Below are positions 63,335-64,000 of a stretch of 64,000 nucleotides of DNA, piece by piece; position 1 is the first letter of the stretch; every line of letters starts with the position of its first letter. Below the pieces are notes generated by a model. The model had not been told where the DNA came from and did no database searches. It saw nothing but the letters and a program-made list of their open reading frames with translations. The translations under genes were made by a program, and so were the position numbers. This DNA comes from Butyrivibrio sp. (lineage in GTDB: Bacteria; Bacillota; Clostridia; Lachnospirales; Lachnospiraceae): assembly GCA_024694565.1 (NCBI GenBank), contig JAILJR010000230.1, positions 18,875 through 82,874 on the forward strand. Reading direction: 5' to 3'.

Positions 63335-63793
63335 ATGGATATTGAGATTTCGCAGATAGTCATCCCGATTGTGGTGATTGTTCTGTTTTTATGGAGGATG
63401 TCAGATGGCACGAAAAACGGGCTGTTTGGTGAAGCGGCGGGTCTGATAGCGGTAATCGCAGCATTTGTGGCAGTCTATTTTATAGCCAATATAGCGGGGA
63501 ATGTCCTGAACAAAAACTTCGGGGCGATTGCAGTAAAGATCGGATATCTGATTGTGGCAGTCGTTGTTTATAGGGTTATGGCAGCGCTGTGTAATGCACT
63601 GAAAAAAATAAAGGACATACCTGTGCTTGGCGCTCTTGACAGAGTAATGGGTGCAGTATTCGGCGCTGCCGAGGCAGCAATTATTATTTATATCGTTGAA
63701 TTTGTCACCGGGATAAAATTTTTTGATCCTGTGATTGCCCTATTTACGCAGGGTTACAACTTTTTGAACGAGAAAATTCAAAATCTTTTATAA
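63335..63793 (+). CDS. CvpA-family membrane protein
   Basis: FLWRMSDGTKNGLFGEAAGLIAVIAAFVAVYFIAN, LDRVMGAVFGAAEAAIIIYIVEF; 4 TM segments. Confidence 0.75.
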   Translation: MDIEISQIVIPIVVIVLFLWRMSDGTKNGLFGEAAGLIAVIAAFVAVYFIANIAGNVLNKNFGAIAVKIGYLIVAVVVYRVMAALCNALKKIKDIPVLGALDRVMGAVFGAAEAAIIIYIVEFVTGIKFFDPVIALFTQGYNFLNEKIQNLL

Positions 63794-63810
63794 AAATTTA
63801 AAAAAAGTAG

Positions 63811-64000
63811 TTGACAATGATATTGGCGCTATGATATTCTATGAAAGCTGTCGCTGAGGACAGCAACAACAAAGCACCTTGACAAATAAACAGTAATGCA
63901 ACCCTGAAAAATTCATTGAGAATTATTTCAGAATAAACAAACCAAAAGTAAAACGGACAGAACAAAAGCCAAGCTTAAGTTCTGAACGGGATGAACTATT
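63811..64000 (+). promoter_or_regulatory. Probable rRNA operon promoter and 16S leader (gene itself beyond window)
   Basis: ttgaca N18 tattct in an AT-rich tract, then caccttgacaaataaacagtaatgcaaccctg and aaagccaagcttaagttctgaacgggatgaact, resembling clostridial 16S leader sequence. Confidence 0.6.

Noticed and set aside
1-64000. CRISPR array, prophage or transposase
   Set aside because: No regularly spaced repeats, phage structural genes or transposase motifs seen

Overview
The window looks like a chromosomal segment of a Lachnospiraceae/Butyrivibrio-like Firmicute. This is inferred from gene content, a Trp T-box leader and Lachnospiraceae-type small proteins; no database search was run. 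Most of it is housekeeping: ABC ATPase, tadA, SRP RNA, pyrC-pyrK-pyrD, ispE, asnS, guaA, a phosphoglucomutase, trpD-trpC-trpFB-trpA, pfkA, dnaX-ebfC-recR, galM, tRNA-Ser(CGA), and what looks like the 5' leader of an rRNA operon at the right edge. The part most likely to be undescribed is ~29.96-41.45 kb. It contains a CooT-like nickel protein, a CooC-like ATPase with a CXC motif, and two diverged copies of a two-subunit 2-hydroxyacyl-CoA dehydratase/benzoyl-CoA-reductase-like enzyme. One copy lies on each side of the ATPase gene, and each is accompanied by a related single-TM small protein. The region also holds one HgdC-like activase, a stand-alone acetyl-CoA-synthase (CdhC)-like domain protein and an Old-Yellow-Enzyme-type Fe-S flavoprotein. 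No CO dehydrogenase subunit is visible in the window. Other points of interest are a cysteine-rich double-glycine-leader peptide next to an orphan N6-adenine methylase, a degenerate GH9-like lipoprotein, a membrane-anchored MurF-like ligase with a Ddl carrying a Gly/Ser/Lys insertion, a TrpF-TrpB fusion, a PspA-less YdjGHI-like module, a large inverted repeat upstream of a RACE-type corrinoid activator, and a recurrent hairpin motif just upstream of several start codons.
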